From: Maritimibacter sp.
GTDB lineage: Bacteria; Pseudomonadota; Alphaproteobacteria; Rhodobacterales; Rhodobacteraceae
Length of the DNA: 61,757 nt
NCBI GenBank assembly: GCA_002701395.1
Contig: NZVC01000060.1
Coordinates: 5,118 to 66,874, forward strand
Direction of reading: 5' to 3'
The notes below the pieces were generated by a model. It ran no database searches. It was not told the DNA's origin and saw nothing but the letters and a program-made list of their open reading frames with translations. Below, in pieces: positions 8,790 through 17,079 of this stretch (positions are counted from its first letter, which is position 1; every line of letters begins with the position of its first letter). The translations under genes were made by a program, and so were the position numbers.

Positions 8790-9263
8790 ATGAAACTGAA
8801 CGAACTCCGGGACAATCCCGGCGCGAACAAAAAGCGCATGCGTGTGGGCCGTGGCCCCGGCTCCGGCAAAGGCAAGACGGCCGGCCGTGGTATCAAGGGT
8901 CAAAAGTCCCGTTCGGGTGTGGCGATCAAAGGGTACGAGGGCGGCCAGATGCCGCTGTACCAGCGCCTGCCGAAGCGCGGCTTCAACAAGCCGAACCGCA
9001 AGAAATTCGCCGTCGTGAACCTTGGCCTGATCGCCAAGTTCATCGAAGCCGGCAAGATCGATGCGAAATCCGCGATCACCGAGGACGTGCTGGTCGAAAG
9101 CGGCCTTGTCCGCCGCAAGCTGGACGGTGTCCGCGTGCTGGCCAAGGGTGACTTCGACACGAAGGTGACCCTCGAGGTGACCGGCGCGTCGAAATCGGCG
9201 GTCGAAGCGGTCGAGAAGGCTGGCGGCTCGCTGACCGTCAAAACCCCGGCAGCGGCCGAGTAA
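8790..9263 (+). CDS. rplO: 50S ribosomal protein L15
   Basis: L15 (157 aa) is a late-assembly protein. It starts with [20 protein letters not shown], followed by the Gly-rich [20 protein letters not shown] loop that enters the rRNA, then [22 protein letters not shown] lies upstream. It is the first gene of the third unit with secY and adk. Confidence 0.98.
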   Translation: MKLNELRDNPGANKKRMRVGRGPGSGKGKTAGRGIKGQKSRSGVAIKGYEGGQMPLYQRLPKRGFNKPNRKKFAVVNLGLIAKFIEAGKIDAKSAITEDVLVESGLVRRKLDGVRVLAKGDFDTKVTLEVTGASKSAVEAVEKAGGSLTVKTPAAAE

Positions 9264-9363
9264 GTGGTTGTGAGCGCCGTCACTGGCGCTTACATCGCTA
9301 TCTGTGTTTCCAAGCGCCGCCCCGGGAGACCGTGAGGCGGCGCATCTTTGAGAGAGATCGCGC

Positions 9364-10719
9364 ATGGCATCGGCAGTCGAGCAAATGGCCGCGAACATGA
9401 GCTGGTCGTCCTTTGGTAAGGCGACCGAGCTCCGGCAGCGGATTTTCTTCACCATCGGTCTGCTGATCGTCTACCGGCTTGGGACCTACATCCCGGTGCC
9501 CGGCATCGATGGCAACGCGCTGCGCGAGTTCATGGAACAGGCGACCGCCGGTCTTGGTGGCGTCCTGAACATGTTCACCGGCGGCGCGATCAGCCGCATG
9601 GGCATCTTCGCCCTCGGCATCATGCCCTACATCTCGGCCTCGATCATCGTTCAGCTGCTGGCGGCAATGGTGCCGGCGCTGGAGCAAATGAAGAAAGAGG
9701 GCGAGCAGGGCCGAAAGAAACTGAACCAGTGGACGCGCTACGGCACCGTCGCGCTGGCGCTGTTCCAAGGCTATGGCCTTGCCGTTTCGCTGGAAGCGGG
9801 CGATCTGGCCACCAACCCGGGCTGGTATTTCCGCGCCGCGACGGTGATCACGCTGGTCGGCGGCACCATGTTCCTGATGTGGCTGGGTGAACAGATCACC
9901 GCACGCGGCATCGGCAACGGTATCTCGCTGATCATCTTCGTGGGCATCGTGGCCGAGATCCCGACCGCGCTGGCACAGTTCTTCGCCTCGGGCCGCTCCG
10001 GCGCCCTGAGCCCGGCGGTGATCGTGGGCGTGATCGTCATGGTGGTCGCGGTGATCGCCTTCGTGGTGTTCATGGAACGATCACTCAGGAAGATCCACAT
10101 CCAGTATCCGCGCCGTCAGGCCGGGATGAAGATGTACGAAGGCGGGTCGTCCCACCTGCCGATCAAGGTCAACCCGGCGGGCGTCATCCCGGCGATCTTC
10201 GCCTCGTCGCTGCTGCTGCTGCCGACCACGATCTCGACCTTCTCGGGCAGCCAGACCGGCCCCGTGATGTCGACGATCCTGGCCTACTTCGGCCCCGGCC
10301 AGCCGCTGTACCTTGTGTTCTTCGCGGCGATGATCGTGTTCTTCACGTTCTTCTATACGTTCAACGTCTCGTTCAAGACGGACGACGTGGCCGAGAACCT
10401 GCAAAAGCAGAACGGCTTTGTGCCCGGCATCCGTCCCGGCAAGAAGACCGAGGAATACCTCGACTATGTGGTGACGCGGGTTCTGGTCCTTGGCGCGGCC
10501 TACCTTACGGCGGTCTGCCTTCTGCCCGAGATCCTGCGCTCGCAGTTTACGATCCCCTTCTACTTCGGCGGCACCTCGGTGCTGATCGTGGTGTCGGTGT
10601 CGATGGACACGGTGCAGCAGATCCAGTCGCATCTTCTGGCGCACCAGTACGAAGACCTGATCGAGAAATCCCAGCTTCGCGGGAAACGCCGCCCGAAAAA
10701 GGGTCCGGCACGGCGCTGA
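9364..10719 (+). CDS. secY: preprotein translocase subunit SecY
   Basis: SecY (451 aa) is the channel of the Sec translocon in the inner membrane, and the family has ten membrane helices. Signatures are [24 protein letters not shown] for helix 1, the plug-region [17 protein letters not shown] and the cytosolic loop [22 protein letters not shown]. The tail [13 protein letters not shown] is strongly basic. It lies 100 bases behind rplO and 73 before adk. Confidence 0.98.
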   Translation: MASAVEQMAANMSWSSFGKATELRQRIFFTIGLLIVYRLGTYIPVPGIDGNALREFMEQATAGLGGVLNMFTGGAISRMGIFALGIMPYISASIIVQLLAAMVPALEQMKKEGEQGRKKLNQWTRYGTVALALFQGYGLAVSLEAGDLATNPGWYFRAATVITLVGGTMFLMWLGEQITARGIGNGISLIIFVGIVAEIPTALAQFFASGRSGALSPAVIVGVIVMVVAVIAFVVFMERSLRKIHIQYPRRQAGMKMYEGGSSHLPIKVNPAGVIPAIFASSLLLLPTTISTFSGSQTGPVMSTILAYFGPGQPLYLVFFAAMIVFFTFFYTFNVSFKTDDVAENLQKQNGFVPGIRPGKKTEEYLDYVVTRVLVLGAAYLTAVCLLPEILRSQFTIPFYFGGTSVLIVVSVSMDTVQQIQSHLLAHQYEDLIEKSQLRGKRRPKKGPARR

Positions 10720-10792
10720 AACAAGCGCACTAATTTGGAGAGGAGACGGCGCGGGACAGCTCCCGCGCCGAAAGCTTAGGGGACAGTCCAAG

Positions 10793-11446
10793 ATGAACAT
10801 CATTCTGCTCGGCCCGCCGGGCGCCGGCAAGGGAACCCAGGCCCGTATCCTGGTCGAGAAACGCGGCATGGTTCAGCTGTCGACCGGCGACATGCTTCGC
10901 GAAGCGCGCACCTCCGGCACGGAGATGGGCAAGAAGGTCGCCGAGGTGATGGACCGTGGCGATCTGGTGACCGATGAGATCGTGATCGGGCTGATCCGCG
11001 AAAAGCTCGAATCCGGCGAGGCAGGCGGCGGCTTCATCTTCGACGGCTTTCCCCGCACGCTGGCACAGGCCGACGCGCTCGAGGCGCTGATGGCCGACAT
11101 GGGCGAGACGCTGAACTGCGTGATCGAACTGCGCGTCCGTGACGAGGCGCTGGTCGCCCGCATCGTCGGTCGCTCGACCTGCGGCACCTGCGGCGAGGTT
11201 TACCACGACCAGACCAAGCCGATCCCGGCCGACGGCAAGTGCACCAAGTGCGGCGGCACAGAATTCAAGCGCCGTGCGGACGACAACGAGGAAAGCCTCA
11301 AGACGCGGCTGCTGGCCTATTACAAGCAGACCTCGCCGCTGCTTGGCTACTACCACGCCAAGGGCAAGCTGCAGCGCGTGGACGGTCTGGCCGACGTTGA
11401 CGTGATCGCCGCATCTGTCGGCGTCATTCTGGACAAGTCCGCCTAG
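10793..11446 (+). CDS. adk: adenylate kinase
   Basis: Interconverts AMP + ATP and two ADP in the cytosol. The P-loop GPPGAGKGT is at residues 7-15. The LID is of the zinc-binding type with Cys130, Cys133, Cys150 and Cys153 (CGTCGEVY and KCTKCGG), which gives the long 217-aa form. It is joined to secY as in many bacteria. The usual next genes rpsM, rpsK, rpoA and rplQ are absent; a terminator and a repeat follow. Confidence 0.98.
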   Translation: MNIILLGPPGAGKGTQARILVEKRGMVQLSTGDMLREARTSGTEMGKKVAEVMDRGDLVTDEIVIGLIREKLESGEAGGGFIFDGFPRTLAQADALEALMADMGETLNCVIELRVRDEALVARIVGRSTCGTCGEVYHDQTKPIPADGKCTKCGGTEFKRRADDNEESLKTRLLAYYKQTSPLLGYYHAKGKLQRVDGLADVDVIAASVGVILDKSA

Positions 11447-11467
11447 TCGGACACACGTTCATGATTC

Positions 11468-11507
11468 AGGGGCGTGCGTTACGGACACCGTGACCGCGCC
11501 CTTTTTC
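11468..11507 (+). terminator. terminator after adk
   Basis: An imperfect long stem (GGGGCGTG... with ...CGCGCCC, central TTACGG/CCGTGA) followed by TTTTT. It closes the rplO-secY-adk unit. Confidence 0.6.
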
Positions 11508-11540
11508 GTTTCAGCACATGTAATCCGGAGTCAAAGCAGT

Positions 11541-11665
11541 AAGGGGCGCTGCCCCTCTGCGCCTGCGGCGCATTCACCCCGGGATACTTGAGGACCAAAG
11601 AGAGCCCGTTTGAAGGTCTTTGGTCCTCAAGTATCCCGGGGAGCGCGAGGGGCTGGCCCCTCGCC
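11541..11665. repeat. dispersed palindromic repeat, two copies facing each other
   Basis: Two copies of one module in inverted orientation. The left copy has a hairpin GGGGC-GCT-GCCCC (from 11543), a second hairpin GCGCC-TGC-GGCGC, then a unit from 11577 to 11600 that begins CCCCGGGATACTTGAGG. The right copy (11618-11641) is the exact 24-base reverse complement of that unit, followed by GAGGGGCTGGCCCCTC. The two units are separated by 17 bases and can form one large hairpin. A third, diverged copy is at 49494-49554. The element lies between convergent adk and rimO. Confidence 0.75.
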
Positions 11666-11692
11666 CGAGCCACCGAACGGCGCGGGCAGGAT

Positions 11693-13063
11693 CTAGACCA
11701 GCCGGCCCCAAAGGTCGTATTCGCCGGCTTCATCCACCTCGACGGTGACAATGTCGCCCGCAGACAGGCCCTCGAACCCCTCGTCGATGAACAGGTTGCC
11801 GTCGATTTCGGGCGCGTCGTGCATGGTCCGGCAGGTGGCCGCGTCTTCTTCGACAAGGTCGACGATGACCTGCATCCGTTTGCCGACTTTCGCTTCCAGC
11901 CGCGCCTCGGAGATCGCCTGCGCCTTCTCCATGAACCGGTCCCAGCGGTCTTGTTTGACCTCTTCGGGGACATGGTCGGGCAGCGCGTTGGACCGGGCGC
12001 CGTCGACGTTCTCGTATTTGAAGCAGCCGACACGGTCGAGTTGGGCCTCGTCCAGCCAGTCCAGCAGGGTCTGGAACTCGGCCTCGGTCTCGCCGGGGTA
12101 GCCGACGATGAAGGTCGACCGCAGGGCAAGGTCGGGGCAGGCGGCGCGCCACGCGGCGATTTCGTCCAGCGTGCGGGCGGCGGCGGCGGGGCGGGCCATG
12201 CGGCGCAACGTGTCCGGGTGAGCGTGCTGGAACGGGATGTCGAAGTACGGCAGCACGCCGCCCGTCGCCATCAGGTCGGTCATCATCGGGACAAGTTCGC
12301 GGACGTGCGGGTAGGGATAGACGTAATGCAGCCGCACCCACGCGCCCAGTTGGCCAAGGTCCCGCGCCAGCGACAGGATCGGCGCCTTTTCGTCGCGGTC
12401 CTTCCAGTCGGTGCCATAGGCCGAGGTGTCCTGGCTGATCACCAGCAACTCGCGCACGCCGGCTTCGACCAGTTTCTCGGCCTCGCGCAGCACCGCCTTG
12501 TGCGGGCGCGACGCGAGTTTGCCGCGCATGTCGGGGATGATGCAGAACTTGCAGGCGTGATTGCAGCCTTCCGAGATCTTCAGATAGCTGTAGTGCCGGG
12601 GCGTCAGCGAAATCCCGGTCGACGGCAGCAGGTCCACGAAGGGATCGGGCGCGGGCGGCACCGCGCCGTGCACCGCGTCCAGCACCTGCTCGTACTGGTG
12701 CGGGCCCGTCACCGCCAGCACCTTGGGATGCGCGCCGGTGATGTACTCGGGCTCCGCGCCAAGGCAGCCAGTCACGATGACCCGCCCGTTCTCGGCCAGC
12801 GCCTCGCCGATCGCGTCGAGGCTTTCGGCCTTCGCGCTGTCGAGAAAGCCGCAGGTGTTCACGATGACCGCGTCGGCCCCGCCGTAGTCGGCAGAGATGC
12901 CATAGCCCTCGGCCCGCAGGCGGGTGAGGATGCGCTCGCTGTCGACCAGCGCCTTGGGGCAGCCCAACGAGACCATGCCGATGGTCGGCTGGCCGTCGCG
13001 GCGGGTCTCGGAAATGCGGGCGCGCGCCAGATCGGGGCGCAGGTCGGGAGGATTCTGGGACAT
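11693..13063 (-). CDS. rimO: ribosomal protein S12 methylthiotransferase RimO
   Basis: A radical-SAM enzyme that adds a methylthio group to the conserved Asp of ribosomal protein S12. The 456 aa contain the N-terminal MTTase cluster cysteines (Cys35 in SLGCPK, Cys71 in NTCGF, Cys100 in TGCLGAEPE), the radical-SAM triad CNHACKFC (Cys167, 171, 174) and a C-terminal TRAM-type region. The wording CPKALVDSE and FCIIPDMRG separates RimO from MiaB. It is convergent to adk across the repeat. The preceding SARP/TPR gene lies 39 bases upstream on the same strand. Confidence 0.95.
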   Translation of the reverse strand: MSQNPPDLRPDLARARISETRRDGQPTIGMVSLGCPKALVDSERILTRLRAEGYGISADYGGADAVIVNTCGFLDSAKAESLDAIGEALAENGRVIVTGCLGAEPEYITGAHPKVLAVTGPHQYEQVLDAVHGAVPPAPDPFVDLLPSTGISLTPRHYSYLKISEGCNHACKFCIIPDMRGKLASRPHKAVLREAEKLVEAGVRELLVISQDTSAYGTDWKDRDEKAPILSLARDLGQLGAWVRLHYVYPYPHVRELVPMMTDLMATGGVLPYFDIPFQHAHPDTLRRMARPAAAARTLDEIAAWRAACPDLALRSTFIVGYPGETEAEFQTLLDWLDEAQLDRVGCFKYENVDGARSNALPDHVPEEVKQDRWDRFMEKAQAISEARLEAKVGKRMQVIVDLVEEDAATCRTMHDAPEIDGNLFIDEGFEGLSAGDIVTVEVDEAGEYDLWGRLV

Positions 13064-13102
13064 GCGCGCGATATAGGGCCTAAGCGGCGCTGACGGAAGC
13101 GG

Positions 13103-14743
13103 TCATTCGGGTATGCCGGCTGCGTGAAGCGCGCTGAAATAGTCGTCGTTGAAGTGGGTGGCGATCGGCGGCAGCCCTGCCTTGAGGTAGCGGATCGTCA
13201 GGTGCGGAAGGTGTGCCATCAGCCGGGCGGCTGCGGTGCGGGCGGCGTCCATGCGGCCCAAGCGGACATTCGCGACGGCCACCATGCGCAAGGGCCAGTG
13301 GACGCCGGGAAACCGCAGCAGCCCGTCTTCGATCATGTGCAGACCTTCGGTCGGGTCTTCGCTCCAGCGGTAATGGGTCGCGGCGCGGCCAAACACGATC
13401 TGGTGCAGGAACGGATCGAGCGGGGACAGGCGTTCTCCCCTGTCGAAGGTTTCAAGCGCCGCGTCGACCTCGCCCGTGTACTGGTGCATCCATCCCTTGC
13501 GGATCAACGCCCATGCGTTCGACGGATCGAGGTCCAGCGCCCGCGTGATATAGGTTTCCGCCAGCTTCCGGTCGTCGCCAGCCTGCCCGTACACCCCGCC
13601 GATCGCGGTCAGGGTCGGGGCATGGTCCCCCACCAGTTCGGCAGCCCGGTCAGCCAGCGCGAAAGCCGTGGCCCGCTCGGCGGCGGGGTCCCTGGCCCAC
13701 ATGTACACGGCCTGCTGGGCATGCGCCCAGCCCTTCAGGGCAAGCGCGTATGCAAACTCTGGCTCGCGGTCGACCGCCGTGCCCAGCAGGTCGATTGCGC
13801 GAAGGTTGTCCTCTGGGCGCAGGGTCCAGAAATGCGGCAGCGCGGTCAGCATCAGGTCGTACGCGGTGCGGTCCGCCGGGGGGCGCGCGCCGGCGCGGTC
13901 GATCTCTGCCAGCCGCAGGTTCGGCGCAAGCTGGCCGGCCACCTGCGCGGCGATCCGGTCCTGCAGGTCGAACAGATCGTCCAGCCGGTCGTCGAACCGG
14001 GCTGACCACAACGTGCGCCCGTTTGTCCCGGCCACAAGTTGCACCGAGATTCGCACCCGGTCTGCCGCGCGTCGGATCGAGCCTTCCACAAGGTAGGTCG
14101 CACCAAGCGTCTCGGCCGCCATGCGCGCGTCGACCGGCCCCGGACCAAGGGCGAAGGCCGACTGCCGCGCCACGACGTCGAATTCGCGCACGCGCCCGAG
14201 GGCGCCGGTGATCTCCTCGACCACACCGTCCGCGAACATGTCTTCGGGTGGCACGCCGATCTCGGTGAAAGGCAGCGCCGCCAGGGCGGGGCGGGATGCG
14301 CGCGGTGGCTTGGCGTCGGCGGGCGCCGGGGGCAGGTCCTCGTGCGCGGAACGCTCTGCCCTCAGCCAATCCTCGAAACCCTCGGACGGCAGGTCGAAGC
14401 CCTGCAGGAAGGTGCCGGGGCCCTCCATGACGCGGATCAGCCCCGGGTCCAGCCAGACGGCCTGCCGGTCCGCCTGAACCGCGCCCTCTGGCAGGCGCTG
14501 GCGCAGCGTGGTGAGTTCCTGTCGTAGCGAAGCGCGGGCCTGTGCCTCTGCCCTGTCGGACCAGAGCAAGTCGGCCAGCAGCCCGCGCTCGGCCCGCATG
14601 TCCGGCTGGCGGGCAAGGAAGGCCAGCAGGCCCTGTCCGCGCCGGGATAGGGAGGGGACGATCTCGCCGCCGCTGGTCACCCGGAACGGGCCGTGCAGAT
14701 GCAGGCACAGGGTCACCGCGCTTTCATCCTTCCGGAAGCCCAA
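13103..14743 (-). CDS. SARP-type winged-helix / TolB-like / TPR regulator (copy 1)
   Basis: A large (about 546 aa) soluble predicted transcriptional regulator. Residues 10-105 form an OmpR/SARP-like winged helix (SRRGQGLLAFLARQP, LLADLLWSDRAEAQARASLRQ). A TolB-N-like domain as found in CadC- and adenylate-cyclase-like proteins follows (FADGVVEEITGALGRV, YLVEGSIRRAADRVRISVQL, LDDLFDLQDRIAAQVAGQLAP), then C-terminal TPR repeats (ALDLDPSNAWALIRKGWMHQYTGEVDAALETFDRG). The BTAD segment present in copy 2 is missing here. Its start region overlaps the 3' end of copy 2 by about 20 bases; a GTG further in is an alternative start. No membrane segment is seen. Target genes unknown. Confidence 0.75.
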   Translation of the reverse strand: MGFRKDESAVTLCLHLHGPFRVTSGGEIVPSLSRRGQGLLAFLARQPDMRAERGLLADLLWSDRAEAQARASLRQELTTLRQRLPEGAVQADRQAVWLDPGLIRVMEGPGTFLQGFDLPSEGFEDWLRAERSAHEDLPPAPADAKPPRASRPALAALPFTEIGVPPEDMFADGVVEEITGALGRVREFDVVARQSAFALGPGPVDARMAAETLGATYLVEGSIRRAADRVRISVQLVAGTNGRTLWSARFDDRLDDLFDLQDRIAAQVAGQLAPNLRLAEIDRAGARPPADRTAYDLMLTALPHFWTLRPEDNLRAIDLLGTAVDREPEFAYALALKGWAHAQQAVYMWARDPAAERATAFALADRAAELVGDHAPTLTAIGGVYGQAGDDRKLAETYITRALDLDPSNAWALIRKGWMHQYTGEVDAALETFDRGERLSPLDPFLHQIVFGRAATHYRWSEDPTEGLHMIEDGLLRFPGVHWPLRMVAVANVRLGRMDAARTAAARLMAHLPHLTIRYLKAGLPPIATHFNDDYFSALHAAGIPE

Positions 14744-16634
14744 GGCGACGCAGCGCGTCGACGTAATCCGGCTGGAAGTCGCGTGCCGCGGGCGGGATGC
14801 AGTCCAGCAGGTAGCGGGCCGTCAGGTGCGGGTAGTGGTCCAGCAGCTTGGCCAGCGCGGCATCCGAATCCGCCTCGCGCCCCATCAGCTTGTAGATGCC
14901 AGCCAGCACCCGATAGACCCATGTGCATCCGGGATTGGCGTGCATGCCTTCGTGGATCAGGCGGACGGCCTCGTCATAGCGGCCCAGCACGCGCACGGCG
15001 ACGGCCTGTCCGAAGAAGATGTTGAACCGGAACGGGTCCAGTGGGCTAAGGTCCTCGGCCCGGTCGAACACGTCGAGCGCGTCGGCAGCGCGGTCGATGT
15101 AGGTGTACAGCCAGCCGCGCCGCATCAGGCCCCACGCGTTGTTCGGGTCCAGCGTCAGCGCGCGGTCCAGAAGCCGTTCCGCCAGCCGCGTCTCGGCAGA
15201 GGACAGGGTGAAGGCGGCGCCGATGGCAACCAGCGACGGCGCATGATCCCCCACCCGGTCAAGCGCGGCGCGGGCGGTGGCGATGGCGGTGCGGTGATCG
15301 GTGTCGGGATCGTCCGACCACATGTACGACGGCTTTTGCGCCAGCGCCCACGCCTTGTAGGCCAGCGCGGGGCCGTAGTCCGGGTCGCGGGCCAGCGCCG
15401 CGTTCAACAGGTCTACGGCGCGGGCGTTCTCGGCCTTCTGGTGCGCCCAGAAGTGGGGCAGCGCGGTCAGGACCAGATCGTAGGCCGACCTGTCCTCGGG
15501 GCGGAATCTGCGGGCGCGCAGGATCTCGGCGTGGCGCAGGCTGGGGGCCAGCTGCCCCGCGACATGCGCCGCGATGCGGTCTTGCAGGTCGAACAGGTCG
15601 TCCATCCGGTCGTCGTAGCGTTCGGACCAAAGGGTTTCGCCGGTCTCGCCCCCGACCAGTTGCACCGCGATCCGCACCCGGTCGCCGGACCGCCGCACCG
15701 ACCCTTCCACAAGATAGTCCGCCCGAAGCCGGCGCGCGGTGTCTTGCACGTCCAGCGCCTTGCCCTTCAGCGCAAAGGCGGACTGGCGGGCGATGACGCG
15801 GAACGCCTGCACCCGGCTGAGCGCGCCGGTGATCTCTTCGACGACGCCATCGGCGAACATGTCACCGGCGCCGCTGCTGAGTTCGTCGAAGGGCAGGACG
15901 GCGATGGCGGGCTCGCGCCCCTCGGGCCGGGCCGTGGCCGGGGTGGCGTCGGTCATGCCGTCCACCAGCGCCTGAAGGTCCTCGGGAACCTTTATGCCGT
16001 ATTCCGTGTGCTGCCGTTCCGCAAAACGCCGGAAGGCCGCGTGCGCGGTCGACCGGTCGCCCCCGGCGGTCACGGCCTTGATCAGAAGGCGGACCGCCGT
16101 TTCGTTGTCCGGCGCGTGGTCCAGCGCGCGGGACGCGCAGGCCTGCGCCGCTGGGCCGTCACCGGCCGCCAGCGCCTGCCGGGCCTCGGTCAGTGCGGCG
16201 GCGGCAAGGTCGTCGGCCCGTCGCGCCCGCGCGTCGCGCAGCCAGTCCTCGAAAGGGCCGGAACTGATCGCCACGCCATCCAGCAGCACCGCGCCCGGGG
16301 GCGGCGGGGCGATCGTGGCGGCGACAAGCCGAACGACGTCGCGATCCGCGACAAGGGTGCCCTCGGGCAGAGTTTTGCGCAGCGCCGACAGTTCCTGCCG
16401 CAGCGAGCCGCGCGCCTGCGTTTCGGCGCGGTCGCCCCACAGCAGCGTCGCCAGCGTCTCGCGCGGGGCGCGGCTGTCCGGCGACAGGGCAAGGATGGCC
16501 AGCATGGCACGGCCGCGCGCCGACAGGCCGTTTACCGCCGCGCCGGTGGCGTCCCGGGCTTCGAACGGCCCGTCGATCCGCAGTTCCAGCCTGTTTTCCA
16601 TCTCGTGTCGCATCGTGAATCCCGGCGGGTTCAT
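14724..16634 (-). CDS. SARP-type winged-helix / BTAD / TolB-like / TPR regulator (copy 2)
   Basis: A predicted regulator of about 636 aa, paralogous to its downstream neighbour. The order is winged helix (SARGRAMLAILALSP, LATLLWGDRAETQARGSLRQ), a full BTAD helical segment (AQACASRALDHAPDNETAVR through YGIKVPEDLQALVDGM), a TolB-N-like domain (FADGVVEEITGALSRV, YLVEGSVRRSGDRVRIAVQL) and TPRs (LTLDPNNAWGLMRRGWLYTY). The start at 16634 is preceded by AAGGG; ATGs at 16613 and 16601 are possible. The end overlaps the next gene, so both copies are probably made from one mRNA. A DUF1127 gene is divergent. Confidence 0.75.
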   Translation of the reverse strand: MNPPGFTMRHEMENRLELRIDGPFEARDATGAAVNGLSARGRAMLAILALSPDSRAPRETLATLLWGDRAETQARGSLRQELSALRKTLPEGTLVADRDVVRLVAATIAPPPPGAVLLDGVAISSGPFEDWLRDARARRADDLAAAALTEARQALAAGDGPAAQACASRALDHAPDNETAVRLLIKAVTAGGDRSTAHAAFRRFAERQHTEYGIKVPEDLQALVDGMTDATPATARPEGREPAIAVLPFDELSSGAGDMFADGVVEEITGALSRVQAFRVIARQSAFALKGKALDVQDTARRLRADYLVEGSVRRSGDRVRIAVQLVGGETGETLWSERYDDRMDDLFDLQDRIAAHVAGQLAPSLRHAEILRARRFRPEDRSAYDLVLTALPHFWAHQKAENARAVDLLNAALARDPDYGPALAYKAWALAQKPSYMWSDDPDTDHRTAIATARAALDRVGDHAPSLVAIGAAFTLSSAETRLAERLLDRALTLDPNNAWGLMRRGWLYTYIDRAADALDVFDRAEDLSPLDPFRFNIFFGQAVAVRVLGRYDEAVRLIHEGMHANPGCTWVYRVLAGIYKLMGREADSDAALAKLLDHYPHLTARYLLDCIPPAARDFQPDYVDALRRLGLPEG

Positions 16635-16757
16635 TTTTGACGCCCTTTTGACGGAAGACCACCCGGAAATCCGGTGGGCTTTGACGGCAGATAAACGGCG
16701 GGCTGCGACAGTGGGTCCAACGAAGCCACCACGACACACCAAGAAGGAGTTGGAAAG

Positions 16758-16964
16758 ATGACCACCCGGACAGCAACCACCGCCCGTTACGTTCCCCAAG
16801 TGACCCGCCGCAAGGGCCTGCTGGCTTGGCTGATGCAGCGCGACGCGCAGTACCGCGAAAACCAGAAGATGCGGCGCCTGACCCCCGAACAGCGGCGCGA
16901 CATGGGCCTGCCGCCCAGCGACACCTCTCGGGCCGACACGGTCTTTCTGTCCGGCCAGTGGTGA
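16758..16964 (+). CDS. DUF1127 small basic protein
   Basis: A 68-aa protein with the DUF1127 pattern: a basic N-terminus, then RKGLLAWLMQRDAQYRENQKMRRLTPEQRRDMGLPPSD. DUF1127 proteins in alphaproteobacteria are short, arginine-rich and in some cases act in phosphate or carbon homeostasis or bind RNA; no role can be assigned here. An AAGGAG site lies upstream. It is divergent from the SARP/TPR pair, so both could share a control region of about 120 bases. Confidence 0.75.
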   Translation: MTTRTATTARYVPQVTRRKGLLAWLMQRDAQYRENQKMRRLTPEQRRDMGLPPSDTSRADTVFLSGQW

Positions 16965-16974
16965 CAGCCGGGGC

Positions 16975-17016
16975 GGGCGGTGACGCTTTGCCGGTTTTCC
17001 GGCCCGCGCACCGCCC
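16975..17016 (+). terminator. nested hairpin after the DUF1127 gene
   Basis: Outer stem GGGCGGTG (16975-16982) with CACCGCCC (17009-17016), inner stem GCCGG-TTTT-CCGGC (16990-17003). No T run follows, so it may be an RNA stabiliser rather than a full terminator. Confidence 0.45.
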
Positions 17017-17079
17017 TGCTTGAGTGATACGCCCGCCCTGCCTATCCTGTGGGAAACAGGGCAGGCAGGGGCAGGATAC

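Noticed and set aside
8727..9455. Long minus-strand open frame opposite rplO
   Set aside because: It is antisense to a clear ribosomal gene; long opposite frames are expected in GC-rich coding DNA.
14508..16640. 710-codon plus-strand frame opposite the SARP/TPR genes
   Set aside because: Composition is Arg/Gly/Val-rich without any domain, while the minus strand holds clear proteins.
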